A stretch of DNA of 64,000 nucleotides. Origin: Apus apus. Lineage: Eukaryota; Chordata; Aves; Apodiformes; Apodidae. The translations under genes and the position numbers were made by a program. The notes below the pieces were generated by a model. It ran no database searches. It worked only from the letters and a program-made list of their open reading frames with translations, and was not told the origin of the DNA. Positions 9,820 to 23,169 of the stretch are shown piece after piece. The stretch is from NCBI RefSeq assembly GCF_020740795.1, contig NC_067312.1, forward strand, positions 52,037,905-52,101,904. Reading direction: 5' to 3'. How positions within the stretch are numbered: the first letter of the stretch is position 1; the number at the start of each line of letters is the position of its first letter.

Positions 9820-12800
9820 CCAGCTTGGATCAGCTTGTCTCACTTAAGCTCCCAGCTGCCTCAGAGCTAATAATGGCCTGTCCTTCATAGATGGCCTATG
9901 ATTCTGACTCCAAGAAACCAGGACAGGTCTGAAAATAAAAAAGTAAATTATAATTCATTCAGTATTTTTACACTGTAAAGGGTACTAAGAGATTCTTTGG
10001 TACCACTTAAATGCTAACATTCTTGGTTAGGATAAGCCATCATACCTCTGTTTCCTGATGTAAAACTAAAATTCTTGTGCTGTGACTCAGACATAAGCAG
10101 GAAAACCTGAAGAACTGACAATTTTATCTAATGTTTAAAGTTTTCTTAAGGAAGTTAGTAAGAATACTTCCTGTTCTTATTTAGTATGAGCAAGGTTAGT
10201 TAAAGGAAAACAGGTAACTGTTTTTTTCTTATTCAAATGGAAGGACAATATACAGTTCTCTGACTTCATGACAACATTTGCTGGCACAGGTAATGTTTAT
10301 GTCTCTCTGAAACCACTGATTTTTATTTTTTTTTATTGTTCAAGTTTGGGTCATATTTCTCATGTTCCTGCAGGTTAACTCCATGTGGTATCCTCAGCAT
10401 CTGTTAATGTCGCTTGACCTCAACAGATAAGCCATTAAATCTTTAATGAAGGCATTAGTGCCTAAAATATTTGTGCCTTTTATACATCCTTTATACTTTA
10501 ATAAGAAATATTTATTTAAAACCAAACATGTCTGTTGTCCTGTTCACATGAGTGCTATAATGCTATGGTTGTGCCTTACTGTTACAAGTTATATTGAAAG
10601 TGGACAAAAGAGTAGATGGTCTATGGTATATATTGTACCAATTATCTCATGAAGACAGAGCCTTACCACTTAGAAAGGATCACTTGTCAGGATTCAGGAG
10701 CCGTAAAAATTCCTCACTGGAGAAAAATAATCTTTCCTGTCCTAAGAGACTGGGGTTTTGGTCAATTTGTAAATCTAATCCTGCCTACTTCTTGTTTGTT
10801 TTATGGTTTATGTGTGTTAAATTCTCGTTCACATAGCTCTAAAACGAAAAAATGAAAGATACTTATTTCATTTCACTGTCAATGAATCTAGTGAGATAGC
10901 TCAGCTTCTATGAACATATATACCAATCTTTCCCAGGAACTGAAAAAGGTATTAAGAAGTATGAGTACTGATATTATGCAAGTGAAGCCCTGACATCTCA
11001 GTACAATTAAGGCAACCATGTGTTTTCTGTGTTTCCCACACGTGGCATATAATCCAACCTGACAACTCATAGAAGGAGGCAAAAAAAGCTCTGTGAAGAA
11101 TTTGAATCTTAATTTTTTACAGCTTAATTTCTTATGATAGTTTATAAACACTTAATCACACATGCTGCCAAAATCTTTTCTCCATATATTCTGTAGTGCT
11201 GGCTCTGAATGAATATTATAAATCCCTTATATCTGAACAAAACCAAAGGAACTAAAGTCTGTGACTTCATGCCAAAATCTTTTTAAAATAGATCTGGGAA
11301 AATGGGAAGTTTTTATTATTATTTAGTGTGGGGCCAAACATGGTATTATGGCACCTACTGTATCAGGTAGAGCCATAATAATCTATTTTTCTGCAATGCC
11401 TGTGCCTTTAGACACTTAAGCATTTATAGTTCAAAATGTCCTGACAGACTCTTTCTCTCTGTCTTTTGAAATCCGACAAGTTACCACTGTATTCATAGAT
11501 AGAAAAAGATGTTATTCTTCCCAAACTTGCCTCAGCTGCATAAGTCCATTATTCTAATTTAAAACCCAAACAAACATATAATCTAACTCTCATGATGTCT
11601 TACAAAAGCAAGTAATTCACAAAGGTAACTGGCGGAATCACATTACATCCATTTCATACGTATAGTATTATTTTATTACAAAGTAAAAAAAAAATCCTCA
11701 ATATTTTGTGTTATTTGTATTTATTTTGGAAAGATTTAACAGAATTCAAAATCTAGATTTTTAATAAAAAAATATCAAATTCCTTTGTATTAGGGTAGAT
11801 GAAAGCTAAATTGTTAATTCCCTAAATTTTATTATGGCCTTTTTTGTTAATGAGTTGAGGTTTCAGGAAGCAATTATACTTCTCAGACTAAAAGGAACTA
11901 TTTCTTTCAGAAACCCTTATTTTCCTTGCTTGGGTTGCCAGCTTTCTTTTTAAATATACAACTGTGCAGTACATATATAACAATTAAATTTGACAGAGAG
12001 GAAGAAGAAGACGGAGTGCTTGTGCAACAGTGCAGACATTGTAAGAGTGGGAGAGATTCCAACAGGTTAGCTTTTTAGCTTGCAGCCCATTTTCCTACAA
12101 GGCAAGTGTGGAAAAGATAAAAATGAATCTATTGAACACAGATTGATTTCTCAAAATTATTGCCATCATGGGGAGGTGGTGATTAGGTGTATGATAAACT
12201 CTTCAAAATTTAGAAACCTAGTTCCGAAATTTTACTTCAAAATTAGTTTTATGATCGGCAGTGGACTAAAAGAAGGTTTACATTTATTCACTAATCAGTT
12301 GTAGAAATTTTGTATGTTTTCTGTTACAAACATACCTGAACACACATCAGAGTGATAATATTTCATCATTGTTTACCTAAGCACAGTTGATGTGTAGCAG
12401 GTGGATAATAACCTTAAAAGCATTCAGTTCAGCATGTGACTGTTGTTTTCAGATATGTAAGAAGTTAATTGCAAGATGTTGATGTATCAGCCATCAAAAA
12501 AATGATATTAAACCATCTTTAAAAAATAAATTCTTACAGGTTTTTTGTGTTTTTTTTTTTTTTCTTCAGATACATATCACTGATCTGTAGCTTTATCTAC
12601 TACAACCTCTTTTTCTAATCCCTGTCACCATAAGGATGTGCATGTAACATTTATAGCCTGCAGAGGCCTTTGCAGTCCCTGTAGATACCTCAAGCACTGT
12701 GAAGAATATTTTAATGAAAACTATGCTAGATTAATTTTACTCCTGTAAATAAACACTGTGACGAGTATTATCTTTATTTATTTTACACAGGAGTTATGCA

Positions 12801-12984
12801 CTTAGTACTGCCTTAACAACTTGACATGCAGAACTAATAACTCACTATATTATGGTGCAAGATGGATTATCCTCTGAAAATAACACATAGCTGCTACCTT
12901 CTTAACAACACAGCAAAAAGCAGGACAAATCATGCATCAAAGTCACTGTCTCAGTCCAACAAACTTGCCAATTAGTTCATGACC
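9820..12984. other. AT-rich non-coding stretch
   Basis: Over 3 kb of AT-rich sequence. No long open frame, exon with credible splice sites, RNA gene or recognised transposon was found. A poly-T tract lies at about 12,540-12,565. It looks like old intergenic or intronic sequence. Confidence 0.5.
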
Positions 12985-12989
12985 GGTCA

Positions 12990-13995
12990 GGATTCTGACA
13001 CCAGCTTTTGTTTATCCAATCTGCCTCCCAATTGGCCTCCCGATACAAAAGCAATTTTAGCAATTAGGTGAGTTATGCATAGATTTGTCCTGAGTTGGGG
13101 TCAGTGTGCTACCTGCTGCACCAGGTGCCACAGGAGTACAGCCTCCCCAGACCACACATATACCTTCCCAGTCTACTATGTAGCTGATTTTAAGTTTACG
13201 AATTAAACGTTTTATTGGGGTGAATGAGAATCTTACAAGACAGCTAGGGTTTAGGGGAAATGGAAGGAAATAACAAGGTGTTTCTTGTTTGTACCAACAT
13301 GCTCCAAAGGAGGTGGTAACCGAGATAGAAATGCTGAGTTAGAAGCTAAGAGCCCGGAAAGAGGAGAGGGACGTTATGCATGTCGCTGAGCCAAATCAAG
13401 AAGACGTTTTGCATGGATGTAAGAGGACAGTAGGATCTCCTGAGGAAGACTTTGCAAAGGTGAATAAAGTAAGGATTTTTGAAAAGGAGTTAATTTCATT
13501 ACAGATTCTTGAGTGCAAAGAGCCGTGATGGATTGAGTGCGCTGGAGTCGCTGAGTTTTGGGAGCTTTGTTGTCCTAGTGAACAGCTACCAGCAGCAGCA
13601 GGGTGAGACTTCTTTCAGCAGGCACCGGCTGTGAGTGGTAAGTCCTGTCTTTTAACACAGACTTGGGACCTTTGCTTGCCTTGGCCTTTGGGTTAAAGTG
13701 AGTTTCAGCTCTGGTCTCAAGCCACGGGGTCTCCAGCCTTGAGTGAGAAGCTGTATCTCCTGGTCTTTCACCTGCTTCTTCCATGCAGTTCAAGATGCTT
13801 CTTCTCCTCCCTGATCGTAGTAGTCTTCCTCACATTCACACCACCCACAGAAACTCTAAGCAGCTTTCTGTTAACAGCAGTCCTTAACTTATCCTTCCCT
13901 GGGGTGTGTACCTCTGTTCCTGATTGGTGTGTTACTTTCAGATTCCTTATTTGCATGTTAGTTCTCCAATCAGGTGCAGTAGCATGAACCAATCA
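12990..13995 (-). mobile_element. Possible LTR with adjoining primer-binding-like site
   Basis: On the minus strand AATAAAACG lies at about 13,207-13,215. Some 200 bases further on comes TGGTGTCAGAA (about 12,992-13,002), the first 11 bases of the leucine-type primer-binding site also seen at 29,383-29,400. The remainder of the 18-base site diverges. CCAAT-like motifs occur near 13,975. Both outer edges are uncertain, so this is a candidate only. Confidence 0.35.
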
Positions 13996-13999
13996 GCTC

Positions 14000-16455
14000 A
14001 AGGGGAGCACAATATTGCTGCCTTCCCACCCTCAGTCTGTCAATCAAATGAGTCTCTGTGTCCTGAACAGTGTCCTTGACAGACTGTGAAGTCTCTCTCT
14101 CATTTCACCAGTGTCTGTGAGAGACACTTTTTATTTGGAAGAGAGCATGTTCCCAACAGCCACTTATTAAGTGCATCCCGTACTGGGGGAAGGTTACAGC
14201 AGAGGGTGTGGATAGACTTAGAGAAGCTGTAGGGGTAGGATGAGAATACGATACTGCTCAGAAAGATCTTGAATGGTGTAAGCAACCAAAGAAGGAACCT
14301 GCAGAAACTGTGCAGCAAGATTATTTGAATAAATACCTGAATTTAAACACCAAGCAATATTTCCTGAGAAATCTACTAGTTGAATAATTTATTAAGGAAA
14401 ACTCTTTTTTTTTTTTGAGCCATTTAGAACTAGACTCGAGTGAAGACTCACGTGATAGCAGAAAAGATGATTTAACTCTTGTAATTCTGTCATTATTTCA
14501 CCTGGAATGTTTTTTGGTTTGTTATGGCACCTTTCCTTCATGATGAGGCCTTAGAAACCTCATACAGCTTTTGTCTGATTTCCTCATGTCTGGCACTGTC
14601 TGTAACTTAAACAGCACCTAAAATGTGCCACTTGGAATATGAAATGTTAGTGTGGCTGTTCTCCTCTTTTCAACCACCACAACTCTACCAACAACACTGT
14701 GCTCAGACTACAGCCTTGGACAAAAAAATAAAGAAACTGCACCTATTTGCCACTTCATGTTATCCCTACTTTAAACTGGTATCTAAAAATAAGTAGTGTT
14801 AATACATTTGGTATCTCAGAGTGGGAATGAATTAAGATTTAGGGATGGATTTTTAACATTCGCCTCATTTTCGTGCCAGCCATCTCCTTCACTTTGGCTT
14901 TAGCAAAAGACCACTGTACTACTATAATACTAATAGCCAAACATAACTGAACCCAGTAAAAGTTATCCTAACTTCAAGAGTGATAGGTCTGCCAGTGCTA
15001 GGTACTTTTGCAAGTCCTAGCCAGCAAGTTTTGCATGTATAGAACTACAGACTCTACTAGCCATATTGTTGCTATGTAGTGGGAAAAATTGTCATTACAT
15101 GCCAGCTTAATCCCATGCATGTGTTTCTGTTGAATTCTTTGCAGTGCCAAAGGCTGAAAAGCAATATTAAATGCACTACTCACTGCTATGTTAATTTAAT
15201 TTCAGCATCCCTGATGTTTATGTTTTCTAGAAGAGGCCTGGAGGAAATCCTAGAGACTCAGCTTATTTTTCTGTAAGGTTATTCTCCATGTCCAGCACTC
15301 TATTTTCCTAAGCTGTTCTTCATTCTCTTGTGACTTCGGGTGTGGAAACTTGTCATTATGCTGGGTAAGTATTTGACCAGGAAGAATCAATACACCAAAG
15401 ATGTGTTGGTTCTCCCCTATTAAGGCCACACACCATAAATCAAGTAGGTTTATCTTTTCTTAACATAGGTACTATAACTGCTCTTGAAATAATGGAATCA
15501 ATTCAACACATAAACAGGATGAAAGCTGCTAGCAAATCAAAAGGCGAAAACAGTGATAAAAACGTCCTGAGAATTTTAATCTTGGCTTGTGACAAAAATA
15601 TTAAGTATTAACTGAACAGAAGATATGGGAAGAGTCTGTAAATAGCTTAAGGGTGTGAGTATCAAGAGTACCAAGGGTACCACAACTGCTCTAGCTAAGG
15701 GTATAACTCTAAGTAACAGGATGCAACTGAAAGGGGAAGATAGACTGAATTTCAGAAGGAGACCCATTAGCCAGGAAGACAGATAGGAAAACTAAATAAA
15801 TTCTTGTATTTTCTGACTTCTAGGATTAGGCAGATTTTCCATCGTAGTTCCCTGTTCTGACTTAGGGAGAATAGTCAGGCTGTGACTCAACTATACACAT
15901 AAATACTAGTCTTGCTCTATAAAGTAAATTACAGATTTCACATTTTATTCATTTTTTTTGTTTTGTATTGGATATACTATAAGTAGACCTATAAGATAAA
16001 GACTTCTTCCAGCTAGATAATTCATACATTTTATTGCTCTTTTATAACTGTGTATGCTTTGCATTTATGCTCTACATTTTGGAAGCCTTTCCATGTTTCA
16101 CATGTACTATGGGATAAAGGCAGAGACCATCTCCTCTATGCTTGGAATAAAGGATTCAAATTAATTGTGAAAACTCTGTTTTTTAACACTTTTAGGTGAT
16201 TTAAATATTACATTAATAAACACATAGACACTGTCTGAGTATCTCCTCAGGCACGAGTGCCAAAAAAAAAAAGGAATTTTAGTTTAAAAAAGGATGCTCT
16301 GCTGTTAAACCTAAGCCTTAGTGCACACCCCAAAACTGGAACAGTTCTGGAATTACTCAGGTCTCCCAGAAATGCACTGTTCTGTTTCACCAGACAGTGC
16401 TTTTAGGTAACCTTCACCAAGATACATAGGAAGCATGTGATATATATTTTTTCTC
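14000..16455. other. No gene recognised
   Basis: AT-rich sequence with only short open frames lacking splice context or family motifs. There is a poly-T run near 14,405 and a poly-A run near 16,261. Confidence 0.5.
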
Positions 16456-16459
16456 ACAA

Positions 16460-18083
16460 AGATTGTAGAATCAGAGAATCATAGAATCAAATGGTAGTTA
16501 AGGTTGGAAAGGACCTCAAAGATCATCAGGATTCTTTCTGAAATGAGTAGAAACACCTCCCACTACGGGGTGGCACAAAGCCTCATCCAACCTGGCCTTG
16601 AACACCTCCAAGGAAGGGGCATAAACAACTTCCCTGGGCAACCTGTTCCAGTACCTCACTACCCTCATGGTGAATAATTTCTTCCTGATATCTAACCAAA
16701 TCTATTTCAGTTTAAAACCATTATCCGTTCTCCTATCACTGTCTTCTCTGGTGAAAAGCCCCTCCCCAGTTTTCCTGTAGGGCCCTTTCAAGTACTAGAA
16801 GGCTGCTATAAGGTCTTCCTGGAGCCTGCTCTTCTCCAGGATGAACAGCCCCAACTCTCGCAGCCTGTCTTTATAGAAGAGGTGCTCCAGCCCTCTGGTC
16901 ATCTTTACAACCCTTCTTTGGACCCTATCCAACAGCGTCATGTCTTTCCTGTGCTAAGGGCACCAGAACTGTACACAGCACTCCAGGTGGGGTCTCACCA
17001 GAGCAGAGTAGAGTGGCAGAATCCCCTCCCTGGCCCTGCTGGCCACTTTTGGTGCACCCCAGGACACAATTGACTCCTTGGACTCCAGCACACACTGGCA
17101 GCTCATGTCGAGCTTCTCATTTGCTACCACTTCCAACTCATTCTCACAGGGATTTGGGTCTCCTCACCTGATCCCTAGCTGCTCAAACAACCTCTCTGTA
17201 ATCCTCCCAGCGTACCTGCCCTAGCTTCCATCCCCTGTGTGCTTTATTCTTCAGTTTGAGCTTTTCTAGGAGCTGCTTGCTCATCCACACCAGCCTCCTG
17301 GAGCTTCTATCTGACTTCCTCTTAGTAGGGATTCATTGCCCTGGGGCCTGAAGAAGGTGATCCTTAAATATCAGCCAGCTTTCATGGGCCCCTCTACCCT
17401 CCAGGATGTTATCCGAGGACACTCTCTCCAGCAGATCCCTGAAGAGGCTGAAATCTGCCCTTCTGAAGTCAAGGGTAGTAAGCTTGCTGTGAGCCCTCCT
17501 TGCTGCCCTAAGGACCTTGAACTCCACCATTTTATGGTCACTACAACCTAGGCTGCCCTTGAGCTCCCTCACCAGCCCTTCCTCGTTGATGAGGACAAGA
17601 TCCAGCATAATACCTCTCCTTGTTGGTTCCTCCATTACTTGGAAAAGGAAGTTATCATCCTGGCACTCTAGGAAACTCCTGGATTGTTTGTGTTTAGCAG
17701 AGTCATTCTTCCTACAGATGTCAGCTGGTGGGAGTCTCCCATGAGGACCATGACTTGTGAATGTGAAGCTGCTCCCATATGTCTATATAGTGCCTTGTAT
17801 ATATTATCCTCCTGCGCAGGCGAGCTGCAGCAAACCCCCACGATGATGTTACCTTGGCCTTTCTTCCCCTTGATCTTCACCCATAAGCTCTCAGTTGGCT
17901 CCTCATCCATCCCCAGGGATGCACTCCAGCTGGTCTTTGACATAGAGGGCAACACCTCCACCCTGTCTCACCTGTCTGTCCTTCCTAAAGAGTTTGTAGC
18001 CCTCCATTCTGATGCTCCAGTCATAGGAGCCATCCCACCACGTCCCAGTGATACCAACGAGATCATAGCCCTGCAGGCTAAAA
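16460..18083 (-). mobile_element. Long CR1 LINE with endonuclease-domain sequence
   Basis: The 3' terminus lies at the left (AATCAGAGAATCATAGAATCAAATGG). The right half encodes part of the CR1 ORF2 apurinic endonuclease domain in two minus-strand frames. The frame 17,961-17,668 has GMDEEPTESLWVKIKG, NIIVGVCC and VLMGD. The frame 17,635-17,333 has EEPTRRGIMLDLVL, GSLGCSDHKMVEF and RRADFSLFRDLL. Between about 17,225 and the 3' end most of the reverse transcriptase is missing. The frames are broken, so the copy is dead. Confidence 0.92.
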
Positions 18084-18660
18084 AATTTGGGGAAAAATCA
18101 CAAGAAAGAGAACAAAGACATTGTAGAATAAAAAGAGAGATTTTATTTACACTGAAACAGCAAGATTTAGAGAAAACTACATCCCAGGTAGTCAACAGCC
18201 CATCCTTGAGACAGGAACCTGCAAGACTCATGAAAGGGACGGAGAGGAGTACTCCCCACAACTTACCTTGGCTATAGCCTTGAGCACAAGGTAGAAAACA
18301 CTGACTAGTGGGACACACCCAGTTACCGTATCGTCAGCATATTAGTGTCCTATTAACATACTAGAATACCCACTCATAGGCAAGGGGGACCCCTAGTAAC
18401 AAAAAGCCCCCTACTCTTTGAGCATGCCTAGGCCAATTTTTAAGCACTGTCACTTCAAATGTAAGAGAAGAACTAGTTAACCAATCATGTGTGTGAGTGA
18501 TACAACAGAACTCAAGTCGTTTTATGTGTTTCTGTGTATAAAAGTAGTACTTAGGTTTTGAGAAGCTGAGCTAGATTTGTGGAATAGCACCTAGCTCCCT
18601 TCTCTGCACAGAACTGTGGATGGGCTTTTTCCTCACCAGGTGACAGAGACCACTTTTGGA
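18084..18660. mobile_element. LTR-like insertion at the CR1 edge
   Basis: CR1 homology ends abruptly at GCCCTGCAGGC (about 18,083). The following segment has a TATAAAAG box (18,537) with a CCAATCATG element about 60 bases upstream, on the plus strand. It also has AAATAAAATC on the minus strand near 18,140. Either strand could be the sense one. Composition differs from the CR1. I did not find paired ends or a target-site duplication. Confidence 0.4.
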
Positions 18661-18892
18661 ACAACAGCTGGAGCAGAAGACCTCCACAGGCTCCTTTCAG
18701 CCTCAGACATTATGTGCGACTGTGGGCTTTGGCTTGACTCCTGAAGCCTCTGAACTCAGCCGTGATGCCTGCTGGAAAGGATGCTGGGACAAGGAACCAT
18801 CCCAAACTCCTTCCCTAGGGTTCATCACCAGTCAACAGCTCCCCACTCCACAATATCCACGGCACCCACAGTCAGAAGAAAGAAAACACCCT

Positions 18893-18898
18893 TTTATT
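18893..18898 (-). terminator. Candidate poly(A) signal for the minus-strand RhoGAP-like locus
   Basis: CCCTTTTATTGTG gives AATAAA on the minus strand at the left edge of the GC-rich gene island. It could end a transcript from the RhoGAP-like locus, though 1.7 kb separates it from the last recognised exon. Confidence 0.3.
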
Positions 18899-20569
18899 GT
18901 GAACAGCAACTGTGGGAGCCCAGGCATCACAGCAGGTCAAGCAGCAACAGTAAAATGGCACCTGCAACGACAGCATCAGAAAGCTTTGATGAACCCACAC
19001 AAACAGGAAGAGGCAGGACTTGGCTCCCCTTCCTTGGGGGAACAGAATTGACAAGGAATTGTTGGTGACCCCAAAGAGAGAGCTACTGCTGGCACTGGCT
19101 GCAGGTGGGATCTGGCACCTGATCATAGAATCATGGAACCACAGGGGTTGAAATTCCCCATGGGAATTTCCTTGGAGAGCTGTGTGAGTGCAGAGATGCC
19201 CAGTGCCCCTGTGCCATGCAGCAGGGCCCGATGGGGAGCCCTGGAGTAGCTGCCATGGGGCTCTTGCCAAGCCCTGTTCAGCAGCGTTGCTCCTTGATGC
19301 CTTTTGCCAGTGACTTGGACTCACTTGGAGCAGTGGGGAAGGTTGGGGAAGGTGGGCAGCAGAGCCTGGTACTCACGTGCACTTCCCGCATCTTTTCCTT
19401 GGTCCAATGCCAAGAACTTCTTTCTTGCTTCTTTTCTGCTCCACAAGGCTTTGTCTCTACCCTCCCCATGCTGGTTTTCTCTTTCCGTTTCTTCTGTTGT
19501 CCTGGGGAGAGCCTCCACTCTGCCATGATATTAGTTTGGGGAAGTCACGATCCCCTGGAGTCTGTTCTGATTTTAGCTAAAGGGAGAGGATTTTACCTGC
19601 TGTCCTCTGAAAGGCTCCCCAGGTTTTCTGGGCACCCCTGGGAGGTTGCTGTGCTCTTGTGGGTGGTTGGAGGAAAAGCTGGAGGTGCCTATGACAGAAA
19701 TGTTGGAGTTGGAAGGTGGCAAGAGAGAACCTGGGCTGTAAGTGCCTGTTTGCCCAATGGCAGCTTTAGCTCTCCTGAGGAGACCCCTTTGGCTGGTTTG
19801 CATCAGCCACATTTTGCTCGGTTTCGTGTGAGGCCCCCCCCAAAAAATGAACTTGAAGATGATCTGGCCAAGTAGGGCCTGAGCAAAACCCCTCTGAAGT
19901 TGACAGCTGCTCCCTTCTGACTCTTTAGGTGTTCTGTGGACATTGGGTTTGATGAAAGCCAGGCCTAGCGCACTGCAGAAAGTGCAGTGCCAGTTTTCCT
20001 TACCCTGGATCATCCTAGGAGGGTGAAAGAAGAACCCGGATACACAGCAGCTCTGCTGCCAGGCAGAGGCACAGCAGCAACTTGGCCTCCTCAGAAACTC
20101 CCCTCCCACACCAAACATGCTGTCACAGGGTCTGGGGACCTGACACACCTCTGGCATGTCAGGCTCCACCACTGGTTCTCCCCCCGCTTCCTTGTGGACA
20201 CCAAGCAGAGAGAGGGGTGCAGGTGGTAAAGCTTCTGCCTGATGCTCGGTCTTCTGTGCCTGCAGGGACACTTGGTTCTTCCAATGGCACATCTAGAAAG
20301 AAAAAAGCATGTGCAGCAAAGGGACTTCTTGGCAGTAAGCAACAGCTTCAGCAAAACCCACCCAAAGCCCTACACCACTTCTAATTTCAGCCCTCTGGTG
20401 CCCTATCTGCAGGCTTCCCCTCATCTTCCAGAGCAAAACCTTCCTGCCCCGAGGGGCAGCTGCCAAGCAGAGGCCACAGGACAAGATGGGCTGAGGTTCC
20501 TGGTGTCTCAACTTGTGACAACCCTCAGTCCATTCCCTGACCGCTGGATCTCTCCATGGGGGCTGGACA

Positions 20570-22283
20570 CTCCTCAGCTGCACCTGTCTTTTCTCCAAAG
20601 AAATCCCTGCAGTTCTCCACCAGAAACTCCACCAGCAGCTTCACCTGCACACCTCAAAGCCTTAGTCTCAAGCCAGCTCCCTGAAAATGGACCAACCAGC
20701 CCTTCCCGATCCTGACCCTTGCCTGCTGCTCAGAAGACAGTGGTGGTGTCTGCTCTTCCAGGTTCTATCCCACTAGCATTCCTTTGCTCAAGGCAAGAGG
20801 CCTCCAGACAGCTCTGAGCCGTCAAGCTCTGATGGGCCAGGAAGGCTGCATCCAGAAACTGCTCTAGACAGTGTCCTTTCTCAGTGACCTGCAAGGCCAA
20901 GGGCTCCACCTGATCCTTTGCATACTCCAGCCCAGCCAGGAGCTCCTCCAGCTGCAGGTCAGAAGTGCTCCCCTTCATGATGACGGCCAAGAGCAGCACA
21001 GGCTGTCTCAGGTCCACGTCTTCGCCATGGTCCAGAGCCTCCCGCAGCTCCCACGGCTCCATCCCGCTGGCAGCTCTGCTGAATATCCCCTCCTCCGTCG
21101 GTCCTTGCTACTGCAGGACGTCCAGCAGCTCCTGCAGCAGAGGCAGGAGGACAGTGACTTGGCTGAGCAGCTGCCTTCCAACAGCAGTGGCCAGAGCGCT
21201 GCTCCAGACCTGGCTCCTTGCTGGGGTTGGAGAACCCAATCCCCCATCCGCGCTGGGGACGCTGCCTGTGGAGCAGGCAGAGGGAGGGTGGGGACCCCCC
21301 GTCCAGGCTGGCTGACCTGGCTGGGGCAGCACGTCATTCTCCCCACAGAGCGCTGCCGCGGGCTGCCCAAAGAGTGCCCTGCTGCAGCCAGAGCCCGCCT
21401 GCCCTGCAGCCTGGGCAGTGGACGGGCTCTGCTGCAGAGCAAAGGGCCAGGGCAGCCCCCTGCTCTTCCTCCTGCTGCTGCTGCTCTCTCCTGCTGCAAA
21501 GGAAAACCGTTCAGAGTCCATCAATGGAGACCACCAGGCCAACACTCCTGGAACCTGCCCTGCCTGCAGCTCTGTGTTGAGCACTGCAGAAGCACAGGCA
21601 GGGAGCCAGTGGCTGGAGCTGTGGCTCTGGCTCAGAGGCTCCTGAGAGCCAATATGACAGCAGGACAGCCTCTCCCAGCCCTCATCATCCTGCCCTCCTC
21701 CAAGCTGTGTCCCGCAGAACCAGGTCCAGTGGCTGCTGCTCAGAGGGTCTCCTTCCTCCTCCTTGTGCCTTGGGCTGCTCAACCTGCATGGCAACACTCA
21801 GGAGACAAGTGAGTGCAGCTCAGCTGCTTGCAGGAGGTTGCCTTTCTTTCCAAAACTCACCTGGTACACGGAGAAGTCCCCCTCTGCTGCTGGATGGGGA
21901 TGTCTCAGGCCCTTCCTTGGGATCAGCCTGCAAGAACCAGGCTGTGCTTAGAGAGCAGCCCTGCAGCAGTAAGGGCAACCAGCACCAGCAGCCTGAGTCT
22001 GGCACAGCTGGGACCCTCTGTCCTCCCAGGCTCCCTGCCCCACACAGCGGGTTTCTTCTCAGCACCAGCAGCCTGGATATGCTGGTGTTCCTGGTGGCTC
22101 CCCAACCCTCTCTGCTCCACGAATGGCACCACAGGAACCTCCCTCCCCTCCTGCACAAGCTGATCCCTCTCACTGCTCCTCCCTGGCACCCGTACCAGCC
22201 CAAGGAAGGTGAAAGGCAGCCATGCTCACCTCTGCCTGGTCCTCCAACAGCCTCTCCAGGCTCCTGTCGCTGAAGGTCCTCCA
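20570..22283 (-). pseudogene. RhoGAP-domain gene (TAGAP/ARHGAP20-like), decayed
   Basis: RhoGAP proteins speed GTP hydrolysis by Rho-family GTPases. Several minus-strand exon-like pieces match the domain in order. 22,283-22,230 is a 54-base exon with clean acceptor and donor. 21,381-21,317 holds LFGQPAAALCGE and ends in a GTCAGC donor. About 21,131-20,973 holds GPTEEGIFSRAASG, the catalytic-loop region whose family pattern is GIFRxxG with an Arg finger; here the Arg position reads Ser followed by Arg. About 20,645-20,570 holds VKLLVEFLVENC, the domain's last helix. An in-frame TAG (21,108-21,110), a phase clash between the second and third pieces and missing middle sequence argue for a pseudogene. 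Which RhoGAP subfamily it came from is inference. Confidence 0.65.
22230..22283 (-). other. Exon with strong splice sites, RhoGAP-like locus
   Basis: On the minus strand a pyrimidine-rich acceptor (CTTCTCTCTTGCCCAG) precedes 18 open codons (WRTFSDRSLERLLEDQAE), and a GTGAGC donor follows. The peptide is not itself diagnostic. It is the best splice pair in this island. Confidence 0.55.
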
Positions 22284-23169
22284 CTGGGCAAGAGAGAAGG
22301 AGGGGAAGAAGGTGAGCAGTGATACCTCTGCTGCTGGGTTGCAGGAGCAGTGCTTGGGGGGACAGAGCCCGGACCAGAGAGACACGGCATGGCAGCAGCT
22401 GAGCTCCTTCTCCAAGCCTCCGAGCAGTGGCAGGCAGGTGCCGTGGCTCCCTTGGCTCCTTCTGCTCTCCTGTGCACCAGGCACGGACAGCCAGAGAGTT
22501 GGCTGAGCCCCCAGCTGCCCCTTCTCTCTCGCCAGGCACCGCTGCCCAAGAGCTGCCGCAGCCAGAGGGGCACCTCTCCCCTGCTGGGAGCTGTGCTTCC
22601 CCGTCCGGCTGCGCCTGCAGCCTCCCCACGTCTTACCCTGCAGGGTGCCCGGCAGCCGGGAGCTGCAGGAAGAGAGGAGAACCAGCATCAGGCCCTGCTG
22701 CCCCCCAGCCTCGGGCAGAGCCACACACAGGGTGGCAGGGGCATGGCTGGGAACCTCTCTTGCCCGGCCATGGGACGTGGCAGCAGGACTCACCCCAGAT
22801 CAGCAGTGCAGGAGCTGGTGGGCCAGGTGAAGATGAGAGGGATCATGTCCTCATTGCTGCCTCCCTCCTCCTCTTCTTCTTGCTCACGGGCAAGCTCTCC
22901 CAGGTTTCACTTGCTTCCTAATTGGTGGAGACTGGAGATGAGACAACGTGAAGGCAGGAAGGGGTGTACCACTGCTGGCTAAATACTTCACTCATAGGGA
23001 CCAAGTCTGTGATTTCTGAAACACAACATTATAAGCTGAATAGCTTTTGAAAAGTTGCTAAATAGACTGGGGTTGGTTGCATTCCCGCAGGTACTTTTGA
23101 ATTTTTTTATGAGAAGTGTCTTCTGTATTTCTATGAAGCATAATTATGGTATTCAGAAGGATCACTTAC

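Noticed and set aside
17684..18277. 197-codon plus-strand open frame
   Set aside because: It lies antisense to the CR1 endonuclease sequence and runs on into the LTR-like insert; it is a shadow frame.
19573..20292. 239-codon minus-strand frame
   Set aside because: No motif, no splice context, and opposing open frames of similar size; probably a composition effect.
20871..21812. 313-codon plus-strand frame
   Set aside because: It is antisense to the RhoGAP-like exons, with low-complexity composition and no family motif.
21820..22629. 269-codon minus-strand frame in the GC-rich island
   Set aside because: GC-rich sequence gives long open frames on both strands. The peptide looks like Pro/Ser/Arg-rich noise, and a clean spliced exon in another frame (22,230-22,283) lies inside it.
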